A stretch of DNA of 64,000 nucleotides from Seonamhaeicola algicola (GTDB lineage: Bacteria > Bacteroidota > Bacteroidia > Flavobacteriales > Flavobacteriaceae), in the NCBI RefSeq assembly GCF_007997385.1, contig NZ_VOSC01000005.1:1-64000 (forward strand). Reading direction: 5' to 3'. The position numbers and the translations under genes were made by a program. The notes under the pieces are model-generated. The model was not told where the DNA came from. It saw only the letters and a program-made list of their open reading frames with translations, and did not search any database. This document shows, in pieces, positions 1-6,818 of the stretch. Each line of letters opens with the position of its first letter. Position 1 is the first letter of the stretch.

Positions 1-364
1 TATAGGTATTTATAGTGTTTATACTCAGCCTTTTTTCTTGCATCCATTTTTCAAACTTTAATAAATCTGTTTGCTGATGTTCTCGTAATGTAGGAAGCTT
101 AATTTCAGTAAAAACGGGTGTTGAAATTGTTTTTTTAACAGATAATTCGGTATAATCTACATAACAGTTTATAGCTCTTAAATGTGCGTAAATTAACTGT
201 TTGTTTTCAGTAGAATATTTTAAGTAAAATACTTTATGGGTATTACTCCATTTTATACCATCAAGTTTTTTTAGGTGCGTTTTTAAATTATAGTTGTATT
301 TAAACCTTACTGCTATTTGTGCACTGTTATTATGGTGTAAAGGTGTAAGTTTAACTTCATTCAT
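1..364 (-). CDS. Tyrosine recombinase/integrase, N-terminal part (cut by window edge)
   Basis: Translating the minus strand from the ATG at 362-364 gives 121 open residues that run off the left edge. Residues about 18-60 resemble the N-terminal arm domain of Bacteroidota tyrosine integrases: a beta-rich segment, then WSNTHKVFYLKYS, the pattern usually seen as 'ARWS.TH..WYL'. Residues about 100-121 (KFEKWMQEKRLSINTINTY) match the start of the SAM-like core-binding domain. The catalytic R-H-R-Y domain would lie outside the window and cannot be checked. Such proteins catalyse site-specific DNA recombination in integrated elements or as resident XerC/D-like enzymes. The family call rests on fold-like motifs only. 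Confidence 0.75.
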   Translation of the reverse strand, partial: MNEVKLTPLHHNNSAQIAVRFKYNYNLKTHLKKLDGIKWSNTHKVFYLKYSTENKQLIYAHLRAINCYVDYTELSVKKTISTPVFTEIKLPTLREHQQTDLLKFEKWMQEKRLSINTINTY

Positions 365-435
365 ATTCTTAAGGGCTTGAAAATTATAACCTTTAAAGAT
401 AACCCTTACATTTTACAATTCAAAATGAAGTTGAA

Positions 436-487
436 TATAAAAAGCTGTTTATAAGAGGTTTTTGGTATAACTCTTTATAAACAGCTT
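436..487 (-). terminator. Rho-independent terminator after the NTF2-like gene
   Basis: Arms at 442-459 and 470-487 form an inverted repeat of about 18 bp with one bulge and one mismatch, around a 10-nt loop. Read on the minus strand, the hairpin ends in AGCTTTTTATATTC, so the T-run suits the minus-strand gene ending at 512. It also separates that gene from the integrase. Confidence 0.8.
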
Positions 488-511
488 GTATTTAATAATT
501 CTTAATCTTCT

Positions 512-874
512 TTAAACAGTGTAGAAAAATTGTTCAAAAATAATTTGTCCGTTATTAACTTCAAAAACACAAATTTCTTCCATTTGTATGCGTCCGCGAT
601 CTTTAAAAGTAACATCAAAAGACATTTTACTGCTAAAATAATTACCAGCAACAACTGGTGTTGTTACGGTGCAGCTGTGTATGGTTTCAACTGTATCAAG
701 CCATTGGTAACTTTTGTTTAAAACGTTTTGTTTACCAGTAGTAATTTCGGCATCAGTACCACCGGGCATTTCTTTACAGATGATAGTATTGGCATAAAGT
801 GTTTCAGCACACTCAATAAGTTTATTTTCATTACACATTTTTGCCCATAAATTGGCAACTTCTTGTGTGTTCAT
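512..874 (-). CDS. NTF2-like / SnoaL-like domain protein
   Basis: 120 residues, the usual length of a single NTF2-like cone-fold domain. It starts with an alpha-helical segment (NTQEVANLWAKMCNENKLIECAETLY), then has alternating strands and ends in EQFFYTV. This layout is typical of small SnoaL-like or steroid isomerase-like proteins that bind small molecules or dimerise. No signal peptide is seen, so it is probably cytoplasmic. It follows the 71-residue protein by 37 bp and may belong to the folE transcription group. No catalytic residues can be assigned, so the substrate is unknown. Confidence 0.6.
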   Translation of the reverse strand: MNTQEVANLWAKMCNENKLIECAETLYANTIICKEMPGGTDAEITTGKQNVLNKSYQWLDTVETIHSCTVTTPVVAGNYFSSKMSFDVTFKDRGRIQMEEICVFEVNNGQIIFEQFFYTV

Positions 875-911
875 AGTTATTATGTTTTAAGCTAAACTAA
901 ACAATAAAAAA

Positions 912-1127
912 TTATGAACGCCCTTTTAAGCGCTTTTCTATTTTTTGCTTTATAGCCGTTAAGCGCTTCATAATATCCATTAATTTAGGGTCTTTATTTT
1001 CTTTGTAAACATCATTAATATCTAAAATAAGTGCTTTTACTTCGCGCGAAGATTCTATACGTTCGCTTGTGGTTTTAAACGTGTGCTTACGTTGCTCAAA
1101 TTCTAAAGCTTTATCTATCAGTGTCAT
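912..1127 (-). CDS. Small helical protein, paralogue of the 75-residue protein at 1752-1979
   Basis: 71 residues from the ATG at 1125-1127; a longer reading would need a TTG. The protein is highly charged and probably all helical. It shares KALEFEQRK near the start, the block SREVKALILDIN, and the end MDIMKRLTAIKQKIEKRLKG with the protein at 1752-1979. Two copies on either side of one SRPBCC gene point to a local duplication. I recognise no function. The C-terminal helix is lysine-rich. Cytoplasmic, no membrane segment. Confidence 0.65.
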   Translation of the reverse strand: MTLIDKALEFEQRKHTFKTTSERIESSREVKALILDINDVYKENKDPKLMDIMKRLTAIKQKIEKRLKGRS

Positions 1128-1272
1128 ATTCAAATTACATTTAAGTTCAACTATTAATTTTTCAATTTTTGCAATATAGTAAAAACGAACAAATTAACAT
1201 TTTAAAGCCTTTTAATTAGGTTAATATTAACATTTTATAGATAAAGGCCTCATTTTTTAATGAATGTTTAAT

Positions 1273-1734
1273 TTAAAATGAACCAAATAGTGCATCTAAC
1301 TTTTCTGTTCTGTAATTAAATATTTCTTCAAGTTTGGGTTTAACTAAAATGGGTTGTACTAGTTGGCCAATTATACCAAAAGGCACTTTGTAATGTATAA
1401 TGTCTTCCATTTCAACACCACCATCAATTTCTTTTATAAAATGTTTGTGGTGCCATAATGCGTATGGACCAAAACGTTGCTCATCAACAAAATAATGTTT
1501 ATCAATTACATGTGTAATTTCTGTAACCCATTTGGTTTTTATACCTAAAACAGGCGTTACAATATACTCTATAATTTGGCCTGCATACATGGGTCTATCT
1601 GCGCCCGAAAGTATGTTAAAGCCCATATAATCTGGCGTTATGGTTTTTAAGTTTTGTGGTGAAGATAAAAACTCCCAAGCCTCATTTACAGTTGTTTTAA
1701 GGTTTTGTTTTTTATGAAGCGTATATATTTTCAT
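1273..1734 (-). CDS. SRPBCC family protein (START/Bet v1-like ligand-binding fold)
   Basis: 153 residues, the size of a single SRPBCC domain. The sequence opens with MKIYTLHKKQNLKTTVNEAWEFLSSPQNLKTITP, in which a beta strand leads into the 'AWEFLSSPQNL..ITP' helix typical of polyketide cyclase/dehydrase-like members. The domain ends with a long C-terminal helix. Members bind hydrophobic ligands or act as cyclases or chaperones; the ligand here is unknown. It sits between two paralogous small proteins, 17 bp after the upstream one, and is probably co-transcribed with folE. Confidence 0.75.
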   Translation of the reverse strand: MKIYTLHKKQNLKTTVNEAWEFLSSPQNLKTITPDYMGFNILSGADRPMYAGQIIEYIVTPVLGIKTKWVTEITHVIDKHYFVDEQRFGPYALWHHKHFIKEIDGGVEMEDIIHYKVPFGIIGQLVQPILVKPKLEEIFNYRTEKLDALFGSF

Positions 1735-1751
1735 AGTTTGTACTAGTTGTT

Positions 1752-1979
1752 TTAAACAAGTGGTGCACCTTTTAAACGCTTTTCTACCTTTTGTTTTATG
1801 GTAGTTAGGCGTTTCATAATATCCATTATTTTCTGGTCTTTTTTTGTTTTGTAAATTTTATTTAAATCTAAAATTAATGCTTTGGCTTCTCTAGAAATTT
1901 CTATTCTGTCACTATTAGATAAACCTCTCATTTTACGTTGTTCAAACTCTAATGCTTTGTTAATTAATTCTAATTCCAT
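1752..1979 (-). CDS. Small helical protein, paralogue of the protein at 912-1127
   Basis: 75 residues. It aligns over its whole length with the 71-residue protein: KALEFEQRK, SREAKALILDLN, IMDIMKRLTTIKQK, EKRLKG. It begins 4 bp after the folE stop codon, so it is very likely translated from the folE mRNA. The protein is charged and helical, without a membrane segment or signal peptide. No function is recognised. Tight linkage to folE does not by itself imply a role in pterin synthesis. Confidence 0.65.
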   Translation of the reverse strand: MELELINKALEFEQRKMRGLSNSDRIEISREAKALILDLNKIYKTKKDQKIMDIMKRLTTIKQKVEKRLKGAPLV

Positions 1980-1983
1980 AGTG

Positions 1984-2673
1984 TTAATTTTTAAGATAGT
2001 TTTGTAATTCTACAATTTTTTCGGTTGTGTTAAATTTACCACCATAATATGCTGTAACAGTTGCCGATGTATCATCTTTTATACCTCTAGATGATACACA
2101 TAAATGTTTGGCATCAATAATTACAGCAATGTCTTCAGTATTTAAAGTAGCTTTAAGTTCGTTTGCAATTTGGTTAGTTAAACGCTCTTGTACTTGTGGC
2201 CTTTTGGCGTAATATTGTACAATTCTGTTTAGTTTAGATAAACCAATAACTTTACCCGATGAAATATAAGCCACATGTGCTTTACCAATTATTGGCACAA
2301 AATGGTGTTCGCAGTTTGAGTAGAATGTAATGTTTTTTTCAACCAGCATTTGGTTGTACTGGTATTTATTATCAAACAATGCAACTTTGGGTTTATTTTC
2401 AGGGTTTAAACCAGAAAAAATTTCATCAATATACATTTTAGCAACACGTTGTGGTGTACCTTTTAAAGAGTCGTCAGTTAAATCTAAGCCCATTACTTGC
2501 ATGATTTCTTCAAAAAGTATGGCAATTCGCTCTTTTTTTTCGGTATCAGTTAGTTTAAATGCGTCTTTACGTAAAGGGGTTTCAATACCTGTAAATAAAT
2601 GCTCATCGCCAATATCTTCAATAGTTAAACCGTTTAAATGACCATTTTTAATTTCAATGTTTTCTTTTTGCAT
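1984..2673 (-). CDS. folE: GTP cyclohydrolase I
   Basis: Converts GTP to 7,8-dihydroneopterin triphosphate, the first step towards folate and other pterins. It is cytoplasmic and usually a decamer. Zinc-site residues are visible: NCEHHFVP (Cys121, His123/124) and HLCVSSRG (Cys192). The family block GLSKLNRIVQYYAKRPQVQE is present but is not needed for the call. I use the ATG at 2671-2673 (229 residues). The frame stays open to an ATG at 2736, but that codon lies inside a TATATTTG -7 element, so the longer start is unlikely. It leads the group of small minus-strand genes that follows. Confidence 0.93.
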   Translation of the reverse strand: MQKENIEIKNGHLNGLTIEDIGDEHLFTGIETPLRKDAFKLTDTEKKERIAILFEEIMQVMGLDLTDDSLKGTPQRVAKMYIDEIFSGLNPENKPKVALFDNKYQYNQMLVEKNITFYSNCEHHFVPIIGKAHVAYISSGKVIGLSKLNRIVQYYAKRPQVQERLTNQIANELKATLNTEDIAVIIDAKHLCVSSRGIKDDTSATVTAYYGGKFNTTEKIVELQNYLKN

Positions 2674-2733
2674 GCGTTCTTTTTTATGTGCTGTTTTAAT
2701 AAAAATTGTACTAACCAAAGCACGTTTACACTC

Positions 2734-2741
2734 CAAATATA
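2734..2741 (-). promoter_or_regulatory. -7 promoter element of folE
   Basis: TATATTTG on the minus strand fits the Bacteroidota -7 consensus TAnnTTTG. It is about 60 bp upstream of the chosen folE start. No convincing -33 TTTG is seen. Confidence 0.55.
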
Positions 2742-2902
2742 CAAAATGTTTAATGTTTTTTTAAAAACAATAAACAAAAAATCATATAGTTGTATAAGTA
2801 AACTCTATAATTAGGTTTAGTATATTTCAAAAGGATTATTGCTACTAGTTTGTAAGCACATTTTTTTAAGGTTTTCTTAACAAATACAGCCGTTTTAATA
2901 GT

Positions 2903-2910
2903 TAATTTTG
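2903..2910 (+). promoter_or_regulatory. -7 promoter element of the DUF2911 gene
   Basis: TAATTTTG matches TAnnTTTG exactly and ends 27 bp before the ATG at 2938. The -33 element is not clear. Confidence 0.55.
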
Positions 2911-2937
2911 AATAGTGAACATAAACAATCAAAACAA

Positions 2938-3789
2938 ATGAAAAAGCTAGTATTATTATTTGTAGCATTTGCAACATTAACAGCTGTAAATGCACAAGTT
3001 GAAACGCCTCAACCAAGTCCGTCTGCCACTTTAAAACAAAAAGTAGGTTTAACAGATGTAACTATTGAATATTCAAGACCAGGTGTAAAAGGTAGAACCA
3101 TTTTTGGAGGTTTAGAGCCTTGGGGTACTATATGGAGAACAGGCGCCAATAAAAACACTACAATTACTTTTAGTGATGATGTAACCTTTGCAGGACAAAA
3201 CGTAAAAGCTGGAACTTACGCTATTTTTACTAAACTTAACTCTGCAAAACAATGGGATATTATGTTATACGCAGACACTAATAACTGGGGAACACCACAA
3301 AATTGGGATGACAGCAAAGTAGTTGCAACAGCAAAAACCGAAGTGCATGAAGTACCTTTTAATGTTGAAACTATGGCAATAGACATTAATAACATAAAAA
3401 ATGATAGCGCAGTTTTAGAAATAATCTGGGAAAAATCATATGCAGCAGTACCATTCACCGTGCCAACCGATGCTAAAGTTACAGCAAACATTAATGGTAT
3501 AATGAATGGGCCAACTGCCGATGATTATTTTGCATCTGCGGTATATTATTTAGAGTCTGATAAAGACATTAAAACTGCTGAAAAGTGGATTGATAAAGCT
3601 GTTGAAATGAATAAAGCAAACCCTAAATTTTGGGTAATACATCAGCAAGCCTTAATAAAAGCTAAAGCAGGCGATAAAAAAGGAGCCATTGAAGCCGCAA
3701 AATCATCATTAGCACTAGCAAAAGCCGCAAAATACGATGCTTACATTAGAAAAAACGAAGAGGTTTTAAAACAATGGGGCGCATTATAA
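2938..3789 (+). CDS. Exported DUF2911 domain protein
   Basis: 283 residues from the ATG at 2938. The frame extends 30 bp upstream, but the signal peptide begins at this ATG: MKKLVLLFVAFATLTAVNA, then cleavage before Gln20. The DUF2911 core follows, with VTIEYSRPGVKGRTIFG and LEPWGTIWRTGANKNTTI, the conserved pattern of this Bacteroidota family. The C-terminal 90 residues are alanine- and lysine-rich paired helices resembling TPR repeats. Likely periplasmic. The biochemical role of DUF2911 is not known to me. Its own promoter lies upstream and a strong terminator lies downstream, so it is monocistronic. Confidence 0.85.
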   Translation: MKKLVLLFVAFATLTAVNAQVETPQPSPSATLKQKVGLTDVTIEYSRPGVKGRTIFGGLEPWGTIWRTGANKNTTITFSDDVTFAGQNVKAGTYAIFTKLNSAKQWDIMLYADTNNWGTPQNWDDSKVVATAKTEVHEVPFNVETMAIDINNIKNDSAVLEIIWEKSYAAVPFTVPTDAKVTANINGIMNGPTADDYFASAVYYLESDKDIKTAEKWIDKAVEMNKANPKFWVIHQQALIKAKAGDKKGAIEAAKSSLALAKAAKYDAYIRKNEEVLKQWGAL

Positions 3790-3825
3790 AAAACATTAAA
3801 TAATTACTATTTAAGCACTTTATGT

Positions 3826-3857
3826 AAAAAGCGAAACTTATTAAGTTTCGCTTTTTT
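3826..3857. terminator. Hairpin terminator after the DUF2911 gene
   Basis: A near-perfect palindrome (AAAAAGCGAAACTTA / TAAGTTTCGCTTTTTT) with an A-run on one side and a T-run on the other. It can terminate the plus-strand gene and could work in both directions. Confidence 0.85.
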
Positions 3858-3868
3858 ATTTTTAATAA

Positions 3869-3950
3869 GGGCGTTACCCAAAGGGTCGCGCTTTCCGCTT
3901 GTAGTTTTAGCTCGTGCCTCACTAAAAGCTATCGCTGCAATCGCTAACGC
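3869..3950. repeat. Short structured intergenic element with terminal inverted repeats
   Basis: An element of about 82 bp, clearly richer in G+C than its surroundings. It begins GGGCGTTACCC and ends ATCGCTAACGC, so its ends pair as GCGTTA/TAACGC. Inside, TTTTAG (3905-3910) and CTAAAA (3922-3927) form a second hairpin. It lies between a terminator and the convergent end of the oxidoreductase gene. From memory it resembles an abundant intergenic repeat in flavobacterial genomes, but only one copy is visible here. It could be a REP- or MITE-like non-autonomous element. Confidence 0.5.
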
Positions 3951-4033
3951 ACGTGTTTGTGGTGTTGTTTTATTACCACATGTAATAAGCGCTTACTAAT
4001 TATTCTTTTCCTAATTTTTTCACTTCAATAAAA

Positions 4034-5017
4034 CTAATACTCTAAGTTTATAATGTTTCTAACTTTATCAAGCAGCAATATAAGTTGTTGGCTAAACTCA
4101 AAAGTCATAATATCACTTTCAGTTTTACCAGCTCTAATTAAGTTGTTAAAATGTATTGCTTCAAAATTATAGCCTATAGTATTGTAATTAAAATCTTTAA
4201 CGGTTTCTTTACCATCTTTAAAAATAGATACAGTTGTTGGTTTATGAAACTGCGTGTTTATTTTAACGGTAGCCTTTTCACAATAAAAAACAGCTTCGGT
4301 TTTAGTATCTTCAATTAAAGTACTTTTTAATGATGCTGTAATATTGTTATTGTAAATAAAGGTTATGTGGCAAGATGAATCTGCGCCATTATTAAAAAAA
4401 GAAGCATTAGCAATAATATCATTTGGTTTACCAAGTGTAGATAAAGCAGCAAAAATAGGGTATATGCCAATATCTAGTAAGCTGCCACCACCAAGAGCTT
4501 TATTAAAAAGCCTTGAGTTATTATTAAAAGCACGGTAAAAACCAAAATCGGCTTCAAGTTTTAAAAGTTTGCCATAAGTTTCACTTTTAATTAAGTTAGC
4601 AACATACTGGTAATGTGGTAAAAAATACGTCCACAATGCTTCCATTAAAAGTACATTTTTTTCTTTGGCTTTAGTAATCATTTCATGCACCTCGCCAATG
4701 TTCATAGCAAAAGGTTTTTCGCATAAAACAGCAATACCATGCTCTAGGCAAAGTAGCGTGTTTTCTTTGTGTAAAGCATGGGGTGTAGCAATATATACTG
4801 CATCAATATTTTTATCGTTTGCTAAAGCTTCATAGTTATCATAGGCTTTTGTAGCCTTGTATTTATTAGCAAAAGCATTAGCTTTTTGTTGATTTCTAGA
4901 GGCAACAGCATACAATTTAGCATCTTTAATGGTTAATAAATCTGTTGCAAATTTATTGGCAATACTACCTAAGCCAATAATACCCCAATTAATGGTTTTG
5001 TGCTGTTCTGTAATCAT
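4034..5017 (-). CDS. Gfo/Idh/MocA family oxidoreductase
   Basis: 327 residues, normal for the family. The N-terminal Rossmann fold has GIIGLGSIANKFATDL (dinucleotide binding). The EKPFAMN motif supplies the catalytic lysine of the family. The C-terminal alpha/beta domain (GGGSLLDIGIYPIFAAL) shapes the sugar pocket. Such enzymes oxidise or reduce sugars, inositols or modified sugars with NAD(P). Its first 29 bp overlap the end of the symporter gene, so the two are translationally coupled. With the PIG-L deacetylase upstream, a role in sugar or amino-sugar breakdown is inferred. The exact substrate is unknown. Confidence 0.88.
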   Translation of the reverse strand: MITEQHKTINWGIIGLGSIANKFATDLLTIKDAKLYAVASRNQQKANAFANKYKATKAYDNYEALANDKNIDAVYIATPHALHKENTLLCLEHGIAVLCEKPFAMNIGEVHEMITKAKEKNVLLMEALWTYFLPHYQYVANLIKSETYGKLLKLEADFGFYRAFNNNSRLFNKALGGGSLLDIGIYPIFAALSTLGKPNDIIANASFFNNGADSSCHITFIYNNNITASLKSTLIEDTKTEAVFYCEKATVKINTQFHKPTTVSIFKDGKETVKDFNYNTIGYNFEAIHFNNLIRAGKTESDIMTFEFSQQLILLLDKVRNIINLEY

Positions 5018-6704
5018 TTATACTAAATATTTGAAGCAATATGGCTATGATTATTACAATTAAACAACCTACAAAATTTAGCCATAAAAATGGGAGATTA
5101 ATAATATGGTATTCATTTAAAAAATAAAGCGCAATTACTAAAATTTGGGTAATAATAGCGCCAAAAAATACGGCATTACTTTTAACAAATTTAAAAAAGA
5201 AAGCTAATAAAAATACGCCTAAAACATTACCATAAAAAATAGAGCCAATAATATTTACTAACTGAATTAAGTTTTCGGCAAGATTAGCAACACAAGCCAC
5301 ACCAATAGCCAAAATACCCCAAGCAAATGTAAACCAACGCGAGGCTTTAACTTTTTGTGCTTCGGTTTTTTTACCTGTGTTTCTAATGTATAAATCTATG
5401 GTTGTGGTAGAGCCTAAAGCATTTAATTCACTGGCTGTACTAGACATGGCAGCACTTAAAATTACAGCTAAAAGCAAACCTATGAGTCCGCGCGGTAAAT
5501 TATTCAAAATAAAATGAATAAAAACGTAATCTTTATCATTGCTTTCTACTTTAACATCTTGTGTGTTTCCTGCTTTATTAATTAAAACTTTGGCTTCTTC
5601 GCGTAATTCATTATGTGCTTTATTGGCTATAGATAAATACGCTTCAGCTTTAGGGTTCTCACCGTCAATAAACCCCTTTATAAGTGTTTGTTTATCACTA
5701 AAAATTTTGTCTTGTTCTACTTGTAAAGCTTTGTATTCATTGGCATATTCTGAGTTTAAAACAATTTCAGTAGCTGTAGGATTAAAATTAATAGGCGCTT
5801 TATTAAATTGGTAAAAAACAAATACCATAACGCCCACTAAAAGAATAAAAAATTGCATGGGCACTTTTAATAAACCATTAAAAATTAACCCTAATTGCAT
5901 TTCTTTAACAGATTTACCCGATAGATAACGTTGTACTTGACTTTGATCTGTACCAAAATATGATAACATTAAAAACGTACCGCCAATAATACCACTCCAA
6001 AATGTGTATCTGTTATTTAAGCTGAAAGAGAAATCTAATATTTCCATTTTTCCGCTAGCACCAGCAATACTTAAAGCTTTGCTAAAGGTAATGCCTTCAG
6101 GAAGTTTACTAAAAATTATAAAAAAGGCTGTTAGCATACCAAAGAAAATAACTACCATTTGATGCTTTTGTGTAACGTTAACAGCACGCGTACCGCCAGA
6201 AACCGTATAAATTATTACCAGTAGCCCAATTGAAATATTTAGTGTTAATAAATCCCAGCCCAACACAACCGATAAAATTATTGCAGGAGCAAAAATAGTG
6301 ATGCCTGCAGCTAAACCACGCTGAATTAAAAACAAAATAGCGGTTAGAGTTCTGGTTTTTAAATCGAATCTGCTTTCTAAAAATTCATAAGCGGTGTAAA
6401 CTTTTAGCTTGTGGTACAACGGAATAAAAACCATACAAATTACTACCATAGCTATAGGTAAGCCAAAGTAAAATTGTACAAAGCCCATACCGTCATTAAA
6501 AGCCTGACCAGGTGTTGATAAAAATGTAATAGCACTGGCTTGTGTAGCCATAACAGATAAACCTATAGTCCACCATTTTGATTTGTTACCGCCTCTTAAG
6601 TAATCTTTTACGTTTTTACTTCCTCTTGTTTGCCAAGTGCCGTAAGCAACTATTAAAAATAGTGTAATGCTTAAAACCGTCCAATCTATCCAACTTAATT
6701 GCAT
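4989..6704 (-). CDS. Sodium:solute symporter (SSS family)
   Basis: 571 residues with about 13-14 hydrophobic helices, as usual for SSS carriers such as SGLT-like and sialic-acid symporters. Family features include SWIDWTVLSITLFLIVAYG at the start, GLSVMATQASAITFLSTPGQ in the second helix, and LLLAVILSAAMSSTASELNALGS, which contains the sodium-site SS residues. A hydrophilic loop of about 75 residues lies between helices near residues 310-385. It would import a sugar, sialic acid-like or other small solute with Na+. It lies 1 bp after a 36-residue membrane peptide and overlaps the downstream oxidoreductase gene, so all belong to one operon. Confidence 0.9.
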   Translation of the reverse strand: MQLSWIDWTVLSITLFLIVAYGTWQTRGSKNVKDYLRGGNKSKWWTIGLSVMATQASAITFLSTPGQAFNDGMGFVQFYFGLPIAMVVICMVFIPLYHKLKVYTAYEFLESRFDLKTRTLTAILFLIQRGLAAGITIFAPAIILSVVLGWDLLTLNISIGLLVIIYTVSGGTRAVNVTQKHQMVVIFFGMLTAFFIIFSKLPEGITFSKALSIAGASGKMEILDFSFSLNNRYTFWSGIIGGTFLMLSYFGTDQSQVQRYLSGKSVKEMQLGLIFNGLLKVPMQFFILLVGVMVFVFYQFNKAPINFNPTATEIVLNSEYANEYKALQVEQDKIFSDKQTLIKGFIDGENPKAEAYLSIANKAHNELREEAKVLINKAGNTQDVKVESNDKDYVFIHFILNNLPRGLIGLLLAVILSAAMSSTASELNALGSTTTIDLYIRNTGKKTEAQKVKASRWFTFAWGILAIGVACVANLAENLIQLVNIIGSIFYGNVLGVFLLAFFFKFVKSNAVFFGAIITQILVIALYFLNEYHIINLPFLWLNFVGCLIVIIIAILLQIFSINDYRTAQNH

Positions 6705-6705
6705 A

Positions 6706-6816
6706 TTAAAAGGCTTTCATTATTAAATAAAACAGTATGAAATATACAGCATTAGCTATTAAAACTAAAGAATATAACTTAAGCCAAGGTTGTTTAGGTT
6801 GGTTGTTTTCTTGCAT
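6706..6816 (-). CDS. 36-residue single-span membrane peptide in the symporter operon
   Basis: A short open frame between the PIG-L and symporter genes. Residues 1-12 are polar (MQENNQPKQPWLK) and residues 13-34 form one hydrophobic span (LYSLVLIANAVYFILFY). Its ATG is 2 bp past the PIG-L stop and its stop codon is 1 bp before the symporter ATG. The exact packing and the membrane-protein composition argue that it is a real gene. By analogy with other small membrane proteins next to transporters it may help assemble or regulate the symporter; this is inference. Too short to assign to a family. Confidence 0.65.
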   Translation of the reverse strand: MQENNQPKQPWLKLYSLVLIANAVYFILFYLIMKAF

Positions 6817-6818
6817 AA

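Noticed and set aside
2330-2641. 103-codon plus-strand frame inside folE
   Set aside because: Antisense shadow of a clear conserved enzyme; Ser/Phe/Lys-rich composition without domain features.
2750-3016. Open frame of 88 codons on the minus strand upstream of folE
   Set aside because: It overlaps the promoter and signal peptide of the DUF2911 gene, is rich in Leu/Ile/Phe as expected from AT-rich antisense reading, and matches no family.
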